Assembly (NCBI GenBank): GCA_021780815.1
Contig: JAJXYC010000013.1
Location: forward strand, 62,001 to 126,000
Source: Bacteroidota bacterium
GTDB taxonomy: Bacteria > Bacteroidota > Ignavibacteria > Kapaibacteriales > UBA2268
DNA length: 64,000 bases
Reading direction: 5' to 3'
Both the position numbers and the translations under genes were made by a program. The notes beneath the pieces were generated by a model. The model was not told the DNA's origin. It ran no database searches and saw only the letters and a list, made by a program, of their open reading frames with translations. Positions 34,667-43,664 of this stretch are shown here, one piece after another (within the stretch, counting starts at the first letter, position 1; each line of letters starts with the position of its first letter).

Positions 34667-35950
34667 TTAAAAAAATAGAAAAGCAGATAGTAATAAACGT
34701 AAATTTGAAACACTTGAGCCGTTCTCTACTTTACCTTTGCTGTTGATTGTTCCATAACTTGCAGTTGTGTATTCAGTTTCAAATGCAAAACGTGTTTTAC
34801 CTTCATCAAATGCAATTCTTGGCGATATACGATAGATATAATCTATATTTGGATTTCTTCCATAAATTATATATTGAGAAGAGTTGTCCTTCATTATTTC
34901 ATCATTTGAACCTAAATTTTTAGTATAACCACCAAATACAGCAAATTCAAATTTGCCATAATTTGTTGGAAAAGTTGAAATAATTTCAGACCAAGCACTA
35001 AAAACATTCAAAGGAGTGTAGTCTAATTGGTTATTGATTATTTGGCTTACATTGTTTGTGTATTTTACAGCATAACCTCCAATTTGCATTAAATCGGTTG
35101 CGTTTTGCCCGTAAAATCCTTGTAACTTAAATTCAATTGGCGACATTTTAATTTTAAAATAACCACTTCCTTCAAATCCTGTAATTTTTTCATTGGATAC
35201 ATCTAATCCATAAGTATTTGCAACTCTTGGTGTAAGTGTTTGATAGCCACCAGCAAGACCGCATAAAAGGTTATAATCTGATTTTTTTTCTGTGAACTCA
35301 ATCTTTGCATTGAGTTCAGGAATGCCTGAATTTCTTAAATATATAGAAGAATTACCAGCTGGTCCAATGCTTGTAAAATCTCTTTGTGAAAAAGCAGTTA
35401 AATACAAACTAAAATTTCCGAATGACTGTTTTAACCTTATTTGTGGATTCCTTGCAAATGGTTGGAAAGGAGCACCAGTATTGAATGAAATTACACCTGA
35501 AAAGCAATCTGGAATAAACATTGGTGTCCACATCTGACCAATTAAAAGTTCAGTTTGTCCCCAATCCATTTTTAAGTAAGCATGCCTTAAACGAAATCCA
35601 TTTACATCTCCGTCCGAGGTTCCGAAGAATTCACCTTCAATATAACCAGTATTTTTTGCACCAAATGCATCTGGTGCTATTATATTTCCAAAAAGCCTTG
35701 TTTGAATTGATAAAATATTAAAACTTGCTTTTGCATTAATATCATTTTCATCTATACCCTTTACGACAGGCAAAGGATATAGTAAAAAATGCCCTTCTCT
35801 TAAATTAGAAGTTTGACGAGTATCGTAAAAAGCATCAGTTTTGACATAACCACCAAAATTAATTCCAAATTTGTTTTCTTCTGCTTTTGAAAAACTACAT
35901 AGAATGTTGAAAATAAATAAAAAAACTAAAAACTTACTAAAAACTTTCAT
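34667..35950 (-). CDS. Porin-like outer-membrane barrel
   Basis: 427 residues, signal peptide about 1-23. The mature part opens with FGINFGGYVKTDAFYDTRQ, then DINAKASFNILSIQTRLFG and FRLRHAYLKMDWGQTELLIGQMWTPMF, the pattern of DcaP/porin-like barrels with long strands; it ends SAFLFF with terminal Phe, a BAM recognition feature. The solute is unknown. The ATG is preceded by AAAAAGGAATTGTT. A 10-bp-arm palindrome lies 31 bases before the start codon, suggesting control. It is convergent with rlmB and divergent from uppS. Confidence 0.75.
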   Translation of the reverse strand: MKVFSKFLVFLFIFNILCSFSKAEENKFGINFGGYVKTDAFYDTRQTSNLREGHFLLYPLPVVKGIDENDINAKASFNILSIQTRLFGNIIAPDAFGAKNTGYIEGEFFGTSDGDVNGFRLRHAYLKMDWGQTELLIGQMWTPMFIPDCFSGVISFNTGAPFQPFARNPQIRLKQSFGNFSLYLTAFSQRDFTSIGPAGNSSIYLRNSGIPELNAKIEFTEKKSDYNLLCGLAGGYQTLTPRVANTYGLDVSNEKITGFEGSGYFKIKMSPIEFKLQGFYGQNATDLMQIGGYAVKYTNNVSQIINNQLDYTPLNVFSAWSEIISTFPTNYGKFEFAVFGGYTKNLGSNDEIMKDNSSQYIIYGRNPNIDYIYRISPRIAFDEGKTRFAFETEYTTASYGTINSKGKVENGSSVSNLRLLLSAFLFF

Positions 35951-36265
35951 AACAATTCCTTTTTTTTGATTAATTTATTCTTTTATGAATTAAATTCATA
36001 AAATTGTGTAAAAATATGAATATTATCAAAGAGTATGCCATTTCTTGCAATTTCTTAAATTATGATGGGAGTAACATATATTTTAAACTAAATCATATAT
36101 TTAACGAGACTTGCTTGAAGATAATTTTAAAAAAAAATATAAGAGAAAATAATTTTTTTTAAGCAATTACGTTGAAAAGGAAAAATTACTTAATTTAGTA
36201 TTTTGTTAAAAATGGAGGTAGATAAAAGACAATTTTTCTACTTAAATTAATCAATTAGGTTGAAT
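35951..36265. other. Divergent intergenic region, porin / uppS
   Basis: 315 bases between the divergent starts. It contains the palindrome at 35981-36003 near the porin gene. The rest is AT-rich without ORFs, hairpins or clear TAnnTTTG boxes; TACTCTTTG on the minus strand near 36026-36034 is only an imperfect match. The uppS operon promoter must lie here. Confidence 0.5.
35981..36003. promoter_or_regulatory. 10-bp-arm palindrome upstream of the porin gene
   Basis: TTTTATGAAT (35981-35990), spacer TAA, ATTCATAAAA (35994-36003): perfect arms with a 3-base spacer. It is too A/T-rich and badly placed for a terminator, so a dimeric regulator site is more likely. Confidence 0.5.
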
Positions 36266-37081
36266 ATGTGGATTGATGAATTAACTCCCGAAGATAGTTC
36301 AAATCAAGAAATAATAAAAGCAAAAGGAAGATTACCTGTTCATATTGGTATTATAATGGACGGAAATGGTAGATGGGCAGAAAGCAAAAATTTAAACAGA
36401 TTAGAAGGTCATAGGATGGGAATTGAGAGTGTCCGAGATATAGTCAAGGCAAGTTCCCAAATTGGAGTGAAATATTTAACACTTTATTCATTTTCAATAG
36501 AAAATTGGAATCGTCCTATTGATGAGGTTAATGGTTTAATGTTTCTTTTGGAATATTACTTAAGACAAGAAATTACAGAATTACATAAAAACAATGTAAG
36601 AATTAAAACAATAGGTAAAACCAATTCACTTCCCAATTCAATACAAACTTTACTTTTTAATGCAATAGAGAAAACACATAGAAATACAGGATTGACAATG
36701 ACATTAGCATTAAGTTATAGTGGTCGTTGGGATATTCTGCAAGCAATACAACTTCTTACTCTTGATGTTAGGAGTGGAAAATTATCTCCCGAAGATGTAA
36801 ATGAAAAACTTTTTTCATCTTACCTTTCAACAAAAGATTTACCAGATGTAGATATGTTGATAAGAACTTCTGGTGAATTAAGATTAAGCAATTTTATGTT
36901 GTGGGAGATGGCTTATGGTGAGATATTTATTACCGAAAAATACTGGCCTGATTTTCGGAGAGATGATTTATATTTAGCTATTGAAAATTATATTAATCGT
37001 GAAAGAAGATTCGGTCGAACTTCTAAACAAGTTAAAAATGACAATGTATTTCCCAATATGGCAATTACAGGAAAACAATGA
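36266..37081 (+). CDS. uppS: Undecaprenyl diphosphate synthase (isoprenyl transferase)
   Basis: 271 residues. HIGIIMDGNGRWAES (catalytic Asp in MDGNGRW), EGHRMGIESVRDIV, YSFSIENWNRP and DMLIRTSGELRLSNFMLWEMAYGEIFI are the conserved cis-prenyltransferase blocks. It extends farnesyl diphosphate with IPP to C55-PP, the carrier for peptidoglycan and surface glycans, using the IPP made by the mevalonate cluster in the same window. ATG 36266 is favoured by AGG seven bases upstream; TTG 36260 is in frame. It overlaps bamA by four bases. The usual cdsA/dxr genes of many uppS operons are absent, which suits a mevalonate-using organism. Confidence 0.96.
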   Translation: MWIDELTPEDSSNQEIIKAKGRLPVHIGIIMDGNGRWAESKNLNRLEGHRMGIESVRDIVKASSQIGVKYLTLYSFSIENWNRPIDEVNGLMFLLEYYLRQEITELHKNNVRIKTIGKTNSLPNSIQTLLFNAIEKTHRNTGLTMTLALSYSGRWDILQAIQLLTLDVRSGKLSPEDVNEKLFSSYLSTKDLPDVDMLIRTSGELRLSNFMLWEMAYGEIFITEKYWPDFRRDDLYLAIENYINRERRFGRTSKQVKNDNVFPNMAITGKQ

Positions 37082-39441
37082 TGAAATTTAGGTTAAGTCT
37101 ATTTTTTTTATTTTTATATGGATTTTACTCTTTTGGATTTGCTCAACAAACTAATGAGCAAGCAAAACCTATAATTATTGCAGGGATTAGTGTGGAAGGC
37201 AATGAGTTCGTTTCCTCCGAAACTATTATTTCGCTTTCTGGTCTGAGAGTAGGCGATGTAATTACTTCTGTCAATGAAACGAAAATCCAAAGTGCTTTGC
37301 TTAATTTATGGAAAAGAAAACAATTTCATAAAATTGACATTGTGATTGATAAAATTACAGAAGCAGGGGTTTTTCTTTTAATTAAAGTTGAAGAATTTCC
37401 ACGTTTAAATGAAATTGTTATCAAAGATAATGATGAAGTTAGCACAAAAGATATTTTAAAAGAAATCGGCAAAAGTAAAGGGCAAATACTTACTAATTAC
37501 GATACACTTTTAATTAAACAAAAAGTAAAAGATTTATATACAAAAGAAGGCTTACTGTTTGCGAAAATTGAACCAGATATTAGATTTACCGATGTAAAAA
37601 ATTATGCAGATTTATATTTATTTATAAATGAAGGTACTCATTTTAAAACAAATTCCATTACTATTGTTGGAAATAAGAAAATTGATGCTGACGACTTGAT
37701 AGGCTCATTTGAAGATACAAAAGTAAAAAAATGGTGGGAATTTTGGAAATCGGGCAAATTTGATGATAAAAAATATCAAGATGATAAGAAGCTACTCGTT
37801 GATTATTATAAGAATCATGGATTTGTCGATGCTGAAATTCTTAAAGATACAGTTGTTTATAATGAACAAAATGGGAAAGTAGATATTACAATAAATGTAA
37901 ACGAAGGTAATCAATATTATATCAGAAATATTACTTTTGATGGTAATACAGTTTATCCAAGTGAAGTATTATTAAGAAGGCTGGATTTGAAGAAAGGTGA
38001 TGTATTAGACGAAGGGAAGCTAAAAAAGAATTTAGAAGCTAATCAAGACCAAACTGACGCTGCATCGCTTTATTTAGACAACGGATATTTACAAGCTCGT
38101 TTAATTTCAAATGAAAATAAAATTGGAACAGACTCCGTTGATTTGTCAATAATGGTTTATGAAGGTATCCGATATAAAATTGGGAAAGTCGATATAGTAG
38201 GAAATACAAAAACTAAGGATAAAGTTATTCGTAGAGAATTATTTACCCGCCCAGGTGAATATTTTGACCGTTCAGCAATAATTCGTAGTGTTCGTGCGTT
38301 AGGTGTTATGAACTATTTTAATCCTGAAAAATTGAAACCAGATGTTCAACCATCAGCAATAGATAATACTAGTGTTGATATAATTTACAATGTTGAGGAA
38401 CGCTCGACAGATACATTTAATGCTTCTGTTGGATTTGCTGGTACTTTTGGTTTGACAGGTTCAATAGGATTTTCTTTTAATAATTTCTCATTATTAGAAC
38501 CATTGACTGGTGGTTCAGGTCAAGTTTTTGCTTTTAATTGGGAATTCGGTCAATTTTCTCAATATCAAACTTTTTCATTAAGTTTTACTGAACCTTGGCT
38601 CAATGATAAGCCTACAACAATAGGATTTAATTTATTTGATACTCGTTATTCGTATTATTTTAATATGCGTAGGTCTGGGGCAACAATAAATTTAGGTCGT
38701 CGCTTTAAATGGCCTGATGATTATTGGCGTGGTGATTGGAGTTTTAGTTCAATGTATAATAGTATTGTTGCTGGGGATTCTACTTCTCTTTTTATTCCAG
38801 GTTCTGAATTTACAATTTCCCAAAAATATTCAAGAATTAGTGTAAATAATCAATTTTTCCCTACCGTAGGTTCAAGATTTTCATTAAGTAATGATTTTGC
38901 ATTAGGTGCTCTTGGAATTGGAACAACAGATTACCTGAAAACGGAATTTAGCTACGATGCTTTTAATACACTTTGGACAATTGATGGGCAAGATAGGTTA
39001 GTTTTTATGATTAGCACAAAGTGGGGTTATTTAGCAAGTTTTAAATCTGATTCCACTATTCCACCAATAGAAAGATATTATATGGGTGGAAATGGATTGA
39101 GCGGTTGGGGAGTTACTCCTTTGCGAGGTTATCAAGATAGGACCATCGGTAATACTAATGGAAGTTATGTCCTTGCGAGATATATCGCAGAATTACGATT
39201 TGCTATTTCATTAGACCCTATGCCAATTTATGTTTATGCTTTTGGTGATGCGGGAAATGTATGGGATTCTTTTGCTAAAACTGACCCGTTTGATTTAAAA
39301 CGTTCGGCGGGAGTTGGGATACATTTATTAATTAATCCAATTGGTATGGTTGGATTTAGCTATGGTTATGGATTTGATCCTGTTACTGGCGGTAACTCTC
39401 CTTCTGGTTGGCAATTTTTATTCCACTTAGGGCAACAGTAA
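37078..39441 (+). CDS. bamA: Outer-membrane assembly factor BamA
   Basis: 787 residues. Signal peptide about 1-22, then about five POTRA repeats (starting IIIAGISVEGNEFVSSETI, and including FKTNSITIVGNKKIDADDL, YYIRNITFDGNTVYPSEVL and YKIGKVDIVGNTKTKDKVI), then an Omp85 barrel from about residue 440. The barrel lid motif appears as LRGYQDRTIG. BamA is the core of the machine that folds outer-membrane barrels. Overlap ATGA with uppS and the Skp-like genes downstream form an envelope operon. The C-terminus (GWQFLFHLGQQ) lacks the usual final Phe, a small oddity. Confidence 0.96.
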   Translation: MMKFRLSLFFLFLYGFYSFGFAQQTNEQAKPIIIAGISVEGNEFVSSETIISLSGLRVGDVITSVNETKIQSALLNLWKRKQFHKIDIVIDKITEAGVFLLIKVEEFPRLNEIVIKDNDEVSTKDILKEIGKSKGQILTNYDTLLIKQKVKDLYTKEGLLFAKIEPDIRFTDVKNYADLYLFINEGTHFKTNSITIVGNKKIDADDLIGSFEDTKVKKWWEFWKSGKFDDKKYQDDKKLLVDYYKNHGFVDAEILKDTVVYNEQNGKVDITINVNEGNQYYIRNITFDGNTVYPSEVLLRRLDLKKGDVLDEGKLKKNLEANQDQTDAASLYLDNGYLQARLISNENKIGTDSVDLSIMVYEGIRYKIGKVDIVGNTKTKDKVIRRELFTRPGEYFDRSAIIRSVRALGVMNYFNPEKLKPDVQPSAIDNTSVDIIYNVEERSTDTFNASVGFAGTFGLTGSIGFSFNNFSLLEPLTGGSGQVFAFNWEFGQFSQYQTFSLSFTEPWLNDKPTTIGFNLFDTRYSYYFNMRRSGATINLGRRFKWPDDYWRGDWSFSSMYNSIVAGDSTSLFIPGSEFTISQKYSRISVNNQFFPTVGSRFSLSNDFALGALGIGTTDYLKTEFSYDAFNTLWTIDGQDRLVFMISTKWGYLASFKSDSTIPPIERYYMGGNGLSGWGVTPLRGYQDRTIGNTNGSYVLARYIAELRFAISLDPMPIYVYAFGDAGNVWDSFAKTDPFDLKRSAGVGIHLLINPIGMVGFSYGYGFDPVTGGNSPSGWQFLFHLGQQ

Positions 39442-39484
39442 TTAAAAAAGTTTATAATTATTTTATTATTAAATATTTATGTTG

Positions 39485-39492
39485 TAATTTTG
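39485..39492 (+). promoter_or_regulatory. TAnnTTTG box before the first Skp-like gene
   Basis: TAATTTTG at 39485-39492, 22 bases before ATG 39515, matches the Bacteroidota -7 consensus. No TTTG is found about 19 bases upstream, so it is only a candidate for a secondary promoter between bamA and the chaperone genes. Confidence 0.35.
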
Positions 39493-39514
39493 AAAATTGA
39501 AAAAAAGGAAATTT

Positions 39515-40069
39515 ATGAAAAACTCACTTTTAGGAACCTTTGTTTTGCTTGTAATTGTTGCAAGTTTTAGCTTTTCAAAAACTTTCGCAGAAGGGAAAAG
39601 TTCTGCTCAAAATGTAAAAATTGGTGTTGTTGATGTTGAAGTAATGTTAAAAGACATGCCAGAAGCAATTAATGCTGATAAAAAATTAAAAGATTTGGGT
39701 ACAAAATGGCAAGATACCTTAATTAATATGAAAAAAGATTTTGATGATAGAATTCAAAAATATCAAAAGCAAAAATCATTGATGACTGCTGACCAACAAT
39801 CTAAAGAAGAAGAAACACTTCAAAATATACAAACTCAATTGATGCAATATCAAGACCAAAAGTTTGGTCAAAATGGTGAACTTAATCAAACACGTGAAAA
39901 GTTTTTAGACCCAATTCGTGAAAAAATTAAAACTGCAATTCAAAAAGTAGCCAAAGAAGAAGGAATTACCTTAGTCCTTGACAAAACAAACTCAGCTGTT
40001 TTATATTTTGATGATAAAATGGATTTGACATACAAAGTTCTTGATATTATAAAACGAGGCAATAATTGA
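39515..40069 (+). CDS. OmpH/Skp-family periplasmic chaperone (first copy)
   Basis: 184 residues. Signal peptide to about residue 26, then KIGVVDVEVMLKDMPEA, a long charged coiled-coil arm (about 60-125) and a C-terminal FLDPIREKIKTAIQKVAKEEGITLVLDK, the Skp layout: a trimer that carries unfolded outer-membrane proteins to BamA. ATG 39515 is chosen because AAAAAGGAA lies just upstream; TTG 39497 would add a charged lead before the signal. A second copy follows. bamA-skp-skp-lpxD order is common in Bacteroidota. Confidence 0.9.
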   Translation: MKNSLLGTFVLLVIVASFSFSKTFAEGKSSAQNVKIGVVDVEVMLKDMPEAINADKKLKDLGTKWQDTLINMKKDFDDRIQKYQKQKSLMTADQQSKEEETLQNIQTQLMQYQDQKFGQNGELNQTREKFLDPIREKIKTAIQKVAKEEGITLVLDKTNSAVLYFDDKMDLTYKVLDIIKRGNN

Positions 40070-40113
40070 TTTTTTATACAGATTTTTAATCTGTAAAACT
40101 CAAACGAATAAGT

Positions 40114-40830
40114 ATGAAAAAAATATTTTTAGTGGTATTAATTGTAACCACAATAACGCCATTTATTTTAAATGCACAAAGAGTTGCATTTATTAACTCA
40201 CAAACAATTCGTTCAAAGCTTCCTGATGCACAGCAAGCAGACCAGCGAATCCGTTCTTTTGTTGATGAGTGGAAACGTGAATTGAGTGTTATTCAAAAAA
40301 ATATTGAAAATCTTGAATTTGAGATTAATAAAAATCGATTAATCTGGACTGAAGAAGAAAAGGCGCAAAAAGAAAAGGAATTGAAAGATTTGAAAGAACG
40401 AAGCGAAGGTTATGCTCGTGCTAAGTTCTCTCCAAACGGTGAATATGATGCTGTGGTTAAGCAAATTATGACCCCAATTGATCAAAAAATCTCTGCCGCT
40501 ATCCAAAAAGTTGCAAATAGTCATCATTTTGATATTGTGTTTGACCAAAGTGTTCAACCGCTTGCTTATGTCAATTTTAAATATGATTTGACGATTGCAG
40601 TTCTACAAGAGTTAGGTGTTGATGTGGATGAATTACAAAAACAATTAGAAGAAAAAATTGCTAAGGACCCAGCTAACCAAAGAAAAGAATCTACACAACC
40701 GAAAAGAGTTTCTCGTACTGGAACTGTATCGCCTGATCAAAGGCAATTTGAAAATAATCAGCAACAAAGTCCTGATACTACTAAACCAAATCAATCAATT
40801 CCTCCAAAAGAAGTATTTCCAAAAAAATAA
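40114..40830 (+). CDS. OmpH/Skp-family periplasmic chaperone (second copy, disordered tail)
   Basis: 238 residues. Signal peptide to about 21 (NAQ end), then RVAFINSQTIRSKLPDAQQADQRI, a coiled-coil arm with EEEKAQKEKELKDLKERSEGYARAKF and QIMTPIDQKISAAIQKVANSHHFDIVFDQ, matching the first copy. After about residue 180 it has a Lys/Gln/Pro-rich tail ending PPKEVFPKK, absent from the first copy and probably disordered. Likely a paralogue with a distinct client or partner. It lies 44 bases after the first copy and 54 before lpxD. Confidence 0.88.
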   Translation: MKKIFLVVLIVTTITPFILNAQRVAFINSQTIRSKLPDAQQADQRIRSFVDEWKRELSVIQKNIENLEFEINKNRLIWTEEEKAQKEKELKDLKERSEGYARAKFSPNGEYDAVVKQIMTPIDQKISAAIQKVANSHHFDIVFDQSVQPLAYVNFKYDLTIAVLQELGVDVDELQKQLEEKIAKDPANQRKESTQPKRVSRTGTVSPDQRQFENNQQQSPDTTKPNQSIPPKEVFPKK

Positions 40831-40884
40831 TTGGTTCTTCTTTTGTGGATATGTGTATATTTTTATAATATAAAATAATATTGT

Positions 40885-41916
40885 ATGTTGAACTTTACTT
40901 TAAACGAACTTTGTGCTATACTTGGCACAACTGAATATGTAGGTTACACTGATGTGCGACTTACTAATTTAAATAGAATTGAACATTCTTCAACTGGGGA
41001 TATAACTTTTTTTTCCAACAATAAGTATTTAAAATACCTTAAAACTACTTATGCAAGTTGTGTATTAATTGAAAAAAATAATAATACTCAACCAAAAGAT
41101 AATCAAGTTTTCATTAAAGTTGATAACCCGTATGTTTCTTTTGTTCAATTAATTTTTTTAGCAAACGAACCTGAACAAAATACATTTGAAATTCATCCAT
41201 CAACAGTGATTGAACAAGGGGCTTTTGTGTCTGCAAAAGCAAGTATAGGAGCGAATTGTTACATAGGGAAAAATGTTAGTATTGATGAAGGGGTAATAAT
41301 TAAATCCAATTGTTCAATTCAGCAGAATGTAAAAATTGGTAAAAATACTTTAATACATTCTAATGTAGTAATTTACAAAGATTGCGAAATTGGTGATAAT
41401 TGTATTATACATTCAGGTGTAGTGATTGGGGCAGATGGATTTGGATATATAGAAAATTCAGATGGCTCATACTCTAAAATACCGCAAATTGGCAATGTTG
41501 TTATAGGGAACAACGTAGAAATTGGAGCGAATACAACAGTAGACCGTTCATTAATTGGCTCTACTTATATCAGAGATGGAGTGAAATTAGATAATTTAAT
41601 ACAAATTGCTCACAATGTAGAAGTTGGAGAAAACTCAGCAATGGCAGCGCAAGTTGGCGTTTCTGGCAGTGCAAAAATTGGAAAAAGAAACCGTCTCGGG
41701 GGACAAGTTGGAATTGCCGGACATCTTGAAATTGCCGATGATGTTATTATTATGGCACAGTCTGGTGTTGCAAAATCTGTTACCGAAAAAGGTATATATT
41801 TTGGTTCTCCAATTAAAGATAGAATAACTGCTTTTAAGATAGAAGCAGTTATTCCACAACTTCCTCAAATTTATAAAGATATTAATTTAATCAAGAAAAA
41901 ATTAGATATTAAATAA
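40885..41916 (+). CDS. lpxD: UDP-3-O-acylglucosamine N-acyltransferase LpxD
   Basis: 343 residues. An N-terminal uridine-binding domain (about 1-100, LTNLNRIEHSSTGDITFFSNNKYL) precedes a left-handed parallel beta helix of hexapeptide repeats. GADGFGYI and NLIQIAHNVEVGENSAMAAQVGVSGSAKIG contain the catalytic His. LpxD adds the second acyl chain, from acyl-ACP, in lipid A synthesis at the cytoplasmic side. Completes the envelope cluster with uppS, bamA and the Skp copies. lpxA/lpxC are not in the window. Confidence 0.96.
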   Translation: MLNFTLNELCAILGTTEYVGYTDVRLTNLNRIEHSSTGDITFFSNNKYLKYLKTTYASCVLIEKNNNTQPKDNQVFIKVDNPYVSFVQLIFLANEPEQNTFEIHPSTVIEQGAFVSAKASIGANCYIGKNVSIDEGVIIKSNCSIQQNVKIGKNTLIHSNVVIYKDCEIGDNCIIHSGVVIGADGFGYIENSDGSYSKIPQIGNVVIGNNVEIGANTTVDRSLIGSTYIRDGVKLDNLIQIAHNVEVGENSAMAAQVGVSGSAKIGKRNRLGGQVGIAGHLEIADDVIIMAQSGVAKSVTEKGIYFGSPIKDRITAFKIEAVIPQLPQIYKDINLIKKKLDIK

Positions 41917-41930
41917 ATATATTTTTTTCG

Positions 41931-42021
41931 TTTTAAATACTTTGCTCTTGCTTTCAAAATAAAAAAAGGATAAGATAAGAATTTCCCTTTTACTAAAAAA
42001 ATATTATCAAAGTATTTAAAA
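41931..42021. repeat. Inverted repeat between convergent lpxD and dapB
   Basis: TTTTAAATACTTTG (41931-41944) and its exact complement (42008-42021) flank 63 bases. Inside, AAAGG and CCTTT could extend the structure. The element fills the gap between the convergent genes; a large-loop terminator or a small folded element are both possible. Confidence 0.5.
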
Positions 42022-42047
42022 TTTAAGAGTTCATCAAATATTATTGC

Positions 42048-42800
42048 TTAAACCCAATAACTTGATAGTACATCATTAAAGCTATAAAAACCTTGTTTAT
42101 GATTAATCCAGCGAGCAGCTTCTAATGCACCAAGTGCAAAGCCTTTTCTGTTCTTTGCTTTATGTACCAATTCAATTGTTTCATAAGGTGAATCGATTTT
42201 TACAGTGTGTTCACCGATCACATCACCTAAACGAAGAGATGCTATATGTAATTTCTTCCCATTTCCGATCACATCATTAGGATTTGAAGAATAGCCATCG
42301 TATTGAAAAAGCTCATTAATAAAGAATTTTGCAAGATTAATAGAAGTTCCGCTCGGAGCATCTTTTTTTAATTTATGGTGTGTTTCTATAATTCCAATTT
42401 CGTACTCATCAAGTTTTTTCATTAAAACTGCTGCTCTTTGTGTAATACGATAAAAAAATTGCATACCTATTGAAAAATTACTTCCCCAAACTACTCCGAT
42501 ATTTGCATTATCTGCAATTTGACGGATTTCCTCCATTTGTTCGTACCAGCCTGTTGTTCCGAGAATTAAATTTTTTCTTTTTTTTGATAAAGTTTTAATA
42601 TTGTTTAATACTGCACTTGCATTGGAAAAATCAATAGCCACATCAAAATTCATAGGGTCATCTTCTGTCAAAGGGTTATCAATATCATAAATTTTTGAAA
42701 TCGTATAACCTTTTTTAATTGCTATTTCTTCCAAAGTTTTTCCCATTGAGCCGTAACCTATGATTGCTATATTTGGCATATTTTGGTTGGGTTGATTCAT
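42048..42800 (-). CDS. dapB: 4-hydroxy-tetrahydrodipicolinate reductase
   Basis: 250 residues. NIAIIGYGSMGKTLEE is the NAD(P)H-binding start (GxGxMG), then LGTTGWY, WGSNFSIGMQFF, and ETHHKLKKDAPSGT with the catalytic His and Lys; SLRLGDVIGEHTV and KGFALGALEAARWI close it. DapB reduces hydroxy-tetrahydrodipicolinate in lysine/diaminopimelate synthesis. It is slightly short, as in Bacteroidota. ATG 42800 with CGGAG upstream is chosen over ATG seven codons later. A methyltransferase gene lies 42 bases upstream on the same strand. Confidence 0.96.
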   Translation of the reverse strand: MNQPNQNMPNIAIIGYGSMGKTLEEIAIKKGYTISKIYDIDNPLTEDDPMNFDVAIDFSNASAVLNNIKTLSKKRKNLILGTTGWYEQMEEIRQIADNANIGVVWGSNFSIGMQFFYRITQRAAVLMKKLDEYEIGIIETHHKLKKDAPSGTSINLAKFFINELFQYDGYSSNPNDVIGNGKKLHIASLRLGDVIGEHTVKIDSPYETIELVHKAKNRKGFALGALEAARWINHKQGFYSFNDVLSSYWV

Positions 42801-42842
42801 TTTTTTCTCCGAATTAATTTTGTAAATTTCAAAAAACTCAAA

Positions 42843-43478
42843 TTATAAAATTTCTTTGGATTTTGTTCTAATCATACGCAAATTATATTTTAAGATTGGT
42901 GTGTCAGATATTATTGTTAAATTTGAAGCGTCTAAAAGAGGATATAATCCAAGATTTTTTTTGTAATTGCGATAATTAGCAAAATGTTCTATTCCAGCAA
43001 AAAATTCAGAAAGAATTACAGCAATAGTCCAAAAATTAAATTTATCTATGGCATAATCAATGAATACTTGTTCTTTTGAAACAATAGCAACTTGATTTAT
43101 TACTTTTAATCTTAAATTTTCTGGCATTTCGTGTAAAGCAAGAGAAATAAAAGCGTAATCAAATGTTTTTGGCTGAAAAAGTTGAGATAATTCTGTTGCG
43201 TTATTATGAATAAAATTGATGTTTTTGATATTATGCTTATTTTTTAGGCTATTTGCTTTATTAATATTAGTTTCTGATAAATCCACTCCAACAACATTTT
43301 TGAAGGAGCTATGAAAAGTTAAACCGAAATAGCCAGTTCCACAAGCAACATCTAAAACGGAAGTGCTTGGATTGAGGCTATTATGCAAGGTATTGAAAAG
43401 AAAATGTAGATTTGGAGCAATAAAGGAAGAATAAATCCACCCATCGAACCACTGGTGTTTGTTGTTATTTTGATTCAT
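42843..43478 (-). CDS. Class I SAM-dependent methyltransferase
   Basis: 211 residues. VLDVACGTGYFGLTF is motif I, VVGVDLSETNINKA motif II, and YAFISLALHEMPENLR motif IV-V region; the fold is that of small-molecule or lipid methyltransferases (UbiE-like layout). The C-terminal third has hydrophobic/aromatic segments (FWTIAVILSEFFAGIEHFANYRNYKK) that may bind a lipid substrate. Divergent from nuoA across a 186-base gap and co-directional with dapB. Substrate unknown; quinone or lipid methylation are guesses. Confidence 0.8.
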   Translation of the reverse strand: MNQNNNKHQWFDGWIYSSFIAPNLHFLFNTLHNSLNPSTSVLDVACGTGYFGLTFHSSFKNVVGVDLSETNINKANSLKNKHNIKNINFIHNNATELSQLFQPKTFDYAFISLALHEMPENLRLKVINQVAIVSKEQVFIDYAIDKFNFWTIAVILSEFFAGIEHFANYRNYKKNLGLYPLLDASNLTIISDTPILKYNLRMIRTKSKEIL

Positions 43479-43664
43479 AAATTAGGATTGTCTAAAAAAA
43501 ATACAAATGATTTATAAATATGAAAAATTCATAGAGTTAGAAGAACTAAAAACACAAATAAAACGAAATTAAAAAAAAATATTTTAATAATTATTTTTAA
43601 AAAGAAAAAATGTGTTAATTTGCAATTAATAAGAATAGCAAATTTCAAAAAATAAAAAAACATT

